Of a stretch of 64,000 bases of DNA, positions 63,744 to 64,000 are shown in pieces (position 1 is the stretch's first letter; each line of letters opens with the position of its first letter). The notes below the pieces were generated by a model. That model had not been told where the DNA came from. It made no database searches and saw nothing but the letters and a program-made list of their open reading frames with translations. The DNA is taken from positions 301,702 through 365,701 of the forward strand of contig JAHDBD010000001.1 in assembly GCA_020630575.1 (NCBI GenBank). The letters are read 5' to 3'. The position numbers and the translations under genes are program-made. Source of the DNA: Bernardetia sp. GTDB taxonomy: Bacteria; Bacteroidota; Bacteroidia; Cytophagales; Bernardetiaceae.

Positions 63744-64000
63744 AGGATTTTTTAGGAATTTGCTTAGGGGGAAAGCGATGTAAAGCACGTAGAAAATCTC
63801 GCCAAGAAAACAGAAAACAGAGAAGAAGTATAAAAACTGAAAAGCTAAGAGCCAAAAAAGATGCTTTAGTATTGGATAACCAAGCCAGTGCTAGTTCAAA
63901 TGAATTGTTAAATCAAATTGTTAGCCCTCAACAACAAGGTTTATTTAAACAATCAGTAGCACAGCAAAAAACACTTCCTCCAGTTCCACAAAACCCTCCT
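63719..64000 (+). CDS. Basic protein running off the window (partial)
   Basis: The frame starts at ATG 63719, inside the end of the preceding gene, and is open for 94 codons to the right edge. The visible part begins METATKGVEDFLGICLGGKR, is strongly basic (KARRKSRQENRKQRRSIK) and then becomes Gln/Ser/Pro-rich. It is probably another structural or DNA-associated protein of the element. The C-terminus is not seen. Confidence 0.55.
   Translation, partial: METATKGVEDFLGICLGGKRCKARRKSRQENRKQRRSIKTEKLRAKKDALVLDNQASASSNELLNQIVSPQQQGLFKQSVAQQKTLPPVPQNPP

Larger units (their letters stand above)
48353..64000. mobile_element. Putative prophage of a small tailless membrane-containing type (right end not seen)
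   Basis: From about 48350 the gene style changes. There are many short, tightly packed or overlapping rightward genes of unknown function, a divergent HTH repressor-like gene, an iteron cluster, a restriction-modification cassette, an orphan methyltransferase, an FtsK/HerA-like ATPase, a capsid-like protein and several single-helix membrane proteins. There are no terminase, portal, tail, relaxase or transposase genes. An integrase is not visible; it may lie past 64000, or host XerCD may be used. The left boundary is estimated from the terminator at 48311-48350 and the hairpin just after it. Confidence 0.7.

Overview
The window looks like a chromosome segment from a Bacteroidota bacterium, most likely a Cytophagales gliding marine type (Bernardetia/Flexibacter-like). 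That placement is inferred, not searched. The DNA is AT-rich. Large secreted proteins end in type IX secretion (T9SS) sorting domains, sensor proteins carry Reg_prop/Y_Y_Y propellers, and candidate promoters fit TAnnTTTG. Most genes lack a Shine-Dalgarno sequence.

Region 1 (1-48235) is ordinary chromosome, rich in secreted and signalling proteins. It starts with a gene tail, an S41-peptidase-like protein with a degenerate thioredoxin-like end, and a membrane-anchored spermidine-synthase-like protein. A propeller-GAF-PP2C sensor follows, then a 1.3 kb gene-free stretch. Two giant HYR-repeat secreted paralogues lie in opposite orientation around a YqiA-like esterase, a DUF4350 protein and a MoxR ATPase. 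Next come a propeller histidine kinase with its LytTR regulator, a 1359-residue WG-repeat protein, a lipid kinase, a 5'-nucleotidase, a TPR-PP2C protein and a housekeeping stretch (thioesterase, thymidine kinase, PhzF, DUF1684, EamA-like transporter, Ung, ApaG). A 120-bp MITE-like element sits in front of the LytTR gene.

Region 2 (about 48350 to the right edge) is a mobile element, best read as a prophage of a small tailless, membrane-containing type. A leftward HTH repressor-like gene faces a rightward array of small early genes across an operator-like intergenic region. An iteron-hairpin-iteron cluster (50933-51041) precedes an unrecognised 336-residue protein and looks like a replication origin. 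A four-TM, zinc-ribbon protein follows. A complete type IIG restriction-modification enzyme is inserted on the opposite strand, bracketed by two bidirectional terminators. The late part has a protein with a DnaA-domain-IV-like helix-turn-helix, an orphan DNA methyltransferase, and an FtsK/HerA-type P-loop ATPase. After a structured gap come a 51-residue membrane peptide, a probable capsid protein with an Asp-rich repeat head and an Arg/Gly-rich tail, two single-TM proteins and a basic protein running off the edge. No terminase, portal, tail, integrase or conjugation gene is visible. The ATPase-membrane peptide-capsid-membrane protein order resembles double-jelly-roll phages such as PM2, but the capsid call rests on size, composition and context only.

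How the element would work (inference): the repressor holds the divergent promoters; the iteron region and the 51088 and 58971 proteins act in replication; the methyltransferases modify DNA; the ATPase packages it; and the capsid and small membrane proteins form the particle. The right end lies outside the window.
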